Assembly (NCBI GenBank): GCA_014238935.1
Contig: JABAAD010000030.1
Coordinates: 1 to 7,481, forward strand
Reading direction: 5' to 3'
Length of the DNA: 7,481 nt
Source of the DNA: Alphaproteobacteria bacterium
Lineage (GTDB): Bacteria; Pseudomonadota; Alphaproteobacteria; JABSOH01; JABAAW01
Part shown: positions 6,834 to 7,481 of the stretch, in pieces
Numbering within the stretch: the stretch's first letter is position 1
Layout of the letters: each line of letters starts with the position of its first letter
Translations under genes and position numbers: made by a program
Notes under the pieces: generated by a model
What the model was told of the DNA's origin: nothing
The model's input: only the letters and a program-made list of their open reading frames with translations
Database searches by the model: none

Positions 6834-7346
6834 ATGATCGCAAACAGCTTGTCCTTGCTCCGCCTTGCCCTCTCTCCGGTGAGCCTGTTGCTCTTTTTGG
6901 ACTGGGAGGGAAAGAGCTTGACGCTCGTCCTGCTGATGACGCTCGCCGGTCTCACCGACTGCTGCGACGGCTACATCGCGCGCAAGCGAGCAGAGGCGTC
7001 GCGCTTCGGTGCCTACTTGGACTTGATCGCCGATCACTGTTATTTCAGCTTTTCGATGGCGGTGTTGCTCTATTTGGGCATGCTGCCTTTGTGGCTCGTC
7101 GTCGTCGTCTTGTTGCGCACAGTCGTGACCTCGTGCGTGCGCGGCTACAACGCCTACCAATTGGATATTCCGCACAAAACCCCCGTAGGCGTCAGCGCAA
7201 CGATTTGCATGTATGTCGCCTTGCCCTTGGCGGTCGCAGAATGGGGGATCGTCACACAGGCTTCGTTCGTCGCCAGCGCCCTGTTGGCGCTCTGGGGCTT
7301 GGCGGAGTACAGTGTCTTTTTCGTGCGCAAGCGGGGTTTGCACTGA
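6834..7346 (+). CDS. CDP-alcohol phosphatidyltransferase family membrane protein
   Basis: Integral membrane enzyme of 170 residues that transfers a phosphatidyl (or similar) group from a CDP-linked donor to an alcohol acceptor, as in phospholipid head-group synthesis. The complete family signature D-x2-D-G-x2-A-R-x8-G-x3-D-x3-D is present at residues 42-67 (D42, D45, G46, A49, R50, G59, D63, D67), so the metal-binding catalytic site is intact. The N-terminus NSLSLLRLALSPVSLLLF has the usual family opening. Hydrophobic segments lie at about 11-22, 29-41, 68-84, 86-100, 118-136 and 144-163. The acceptor (glycerol phosphate, serine, inositol or other) cannot be told from sequence; it is somewhat short for a typical PgsA. 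It has a strong ribosome binding site and lies 94 bases after the dehydrogenase remnant, so it is probably not part of the catabolic operon. Confidence 0.9.
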   Translation: MIANSLSLLRLALSPVSLLLFLDWEGKSLTLVLLMTLAGLTDCCDGYIARKRAEASRFGAYLDLIADHCYFSFSMAVLLYLGMLPLWLVVVVLLRTVVTSCVRGYNAYQLDIPHKTPVGVSATICMYVALPLAVAEWGIVTQASFVASALLALWGLAEYSVFFVRKRGLH

Positions 7347-7349
7347 GGG

Positions 7350-7481
7350 TTATCGAAAGAATCGTGTTGTCGGGCTCTTTTCTTGCGCCCAGTTGGCAAG
7401 CAACAGGATGGCTGCCGTGCCGAGCGCGGTCACTAGCAACGCGGGGGGTGCTGCTTGACGAATTTGCTCTTCGCGCATCAG
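7350..7481 (-). CDS. C-terminal end of an unidentified minus-strand protein with one membrane segment
   Basis: On the minus strand a frame is open from the window edge (7481) to TAA at 7352-7350, giving 43 codons. It contains a clear hydrophobic stretch, PPALLVTALGTAAILLLANW, followed by a short polar, basic tail ending TTRFFR. This is either the last membrane helix of a larger protein whose gene continues beyond the window, or, if ATG at 7478-7476 is used, a 42-residue single-pass small membrane protein. Its stop is 3 bases from the stop of the convergent phosphatidyltransferase gene. I do not recognise the family. Confidence 0.5.
   Translation of the reverse strand: MMREEQIRQAAPPALLVTALGTAAILLLANWAQEKSPTTRFFR

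Overview
The window reads as part of a bacterial chromosome, most likely from a proteobacterium. By eye the G+C content is in the high fifties. Coding density is high, several genes start with GTG, and the families present (TAXI-type TRAP uptake, BKACE enzymes, MDR alcohol dehydrogenases) are common in proteobacteria, especially marine or soil alphaproteobacteria. No phylogenetic marker is present, so this placement is an inference. There are no rRNA or tRNA genes, insertion sequences, CRISPR arrays or phage genes that I can support.

Layout, all on the + strand until the last bases: (1) a TAXI-family periplasmic solute receptor whose 5' end lies outside the window (1-935); (2) a 143-base gap holding an 11-bp GC-rich stem-loop, a perfect 14-bp tandem repeat and a second small inverted repeat; (3) a fused TRAP permease (1079-3478, GTG start); (4) a 14-codon mini-ORF whose start overlaps the permease stop and whose stop overlaps the next start (3475-3519); (5) a class III PLP aminotransferase (3516-4922); (6) a BKACE-family beta-keto acid cleavage enzyme (4924-5745, GTG start, 1 base after the aminotransferase stop); (7) a zinc-dependent alcohol dehydrogenase broken by an internal deletion and a one-base frameshift (5761-6739); (8) after a 94-base gap with its own strong ribosome binding site, a CDP-alcohol phosphatidyltransferase (6834-7346), probably a separate unit; (9) on the minus strand, the C-terminal end of a gene running out of the window (7350-7481), convergent with gene 8 and only 3 bases from it.

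Genes 1-7 look like one catabolic operon. The receptor and fused permease would import an organic acid or amino acid using an ion gradient. The aminotransferase would convert an amino acid (or beta-amino acid) to a keto acid. The BKACE enzyme would condense a beta-keto acid with acetyl-CoA, giving acetoacetate and a new acyl-CoA. The dehydrogenase, when intact, would have handled an alcohol or aldehyde step. That step is now lost, because the remnant lacks its catalytic zinc cysteine and GHE region. The substrate cannot be read from the sequence. The most noteworthy items are the transporter-aminotransferase-BKACE combination, the double-overlap mini-ORF and the two-lesion dehydrogenase pseudogene. 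I see no clear sign of a wholly new class of system.
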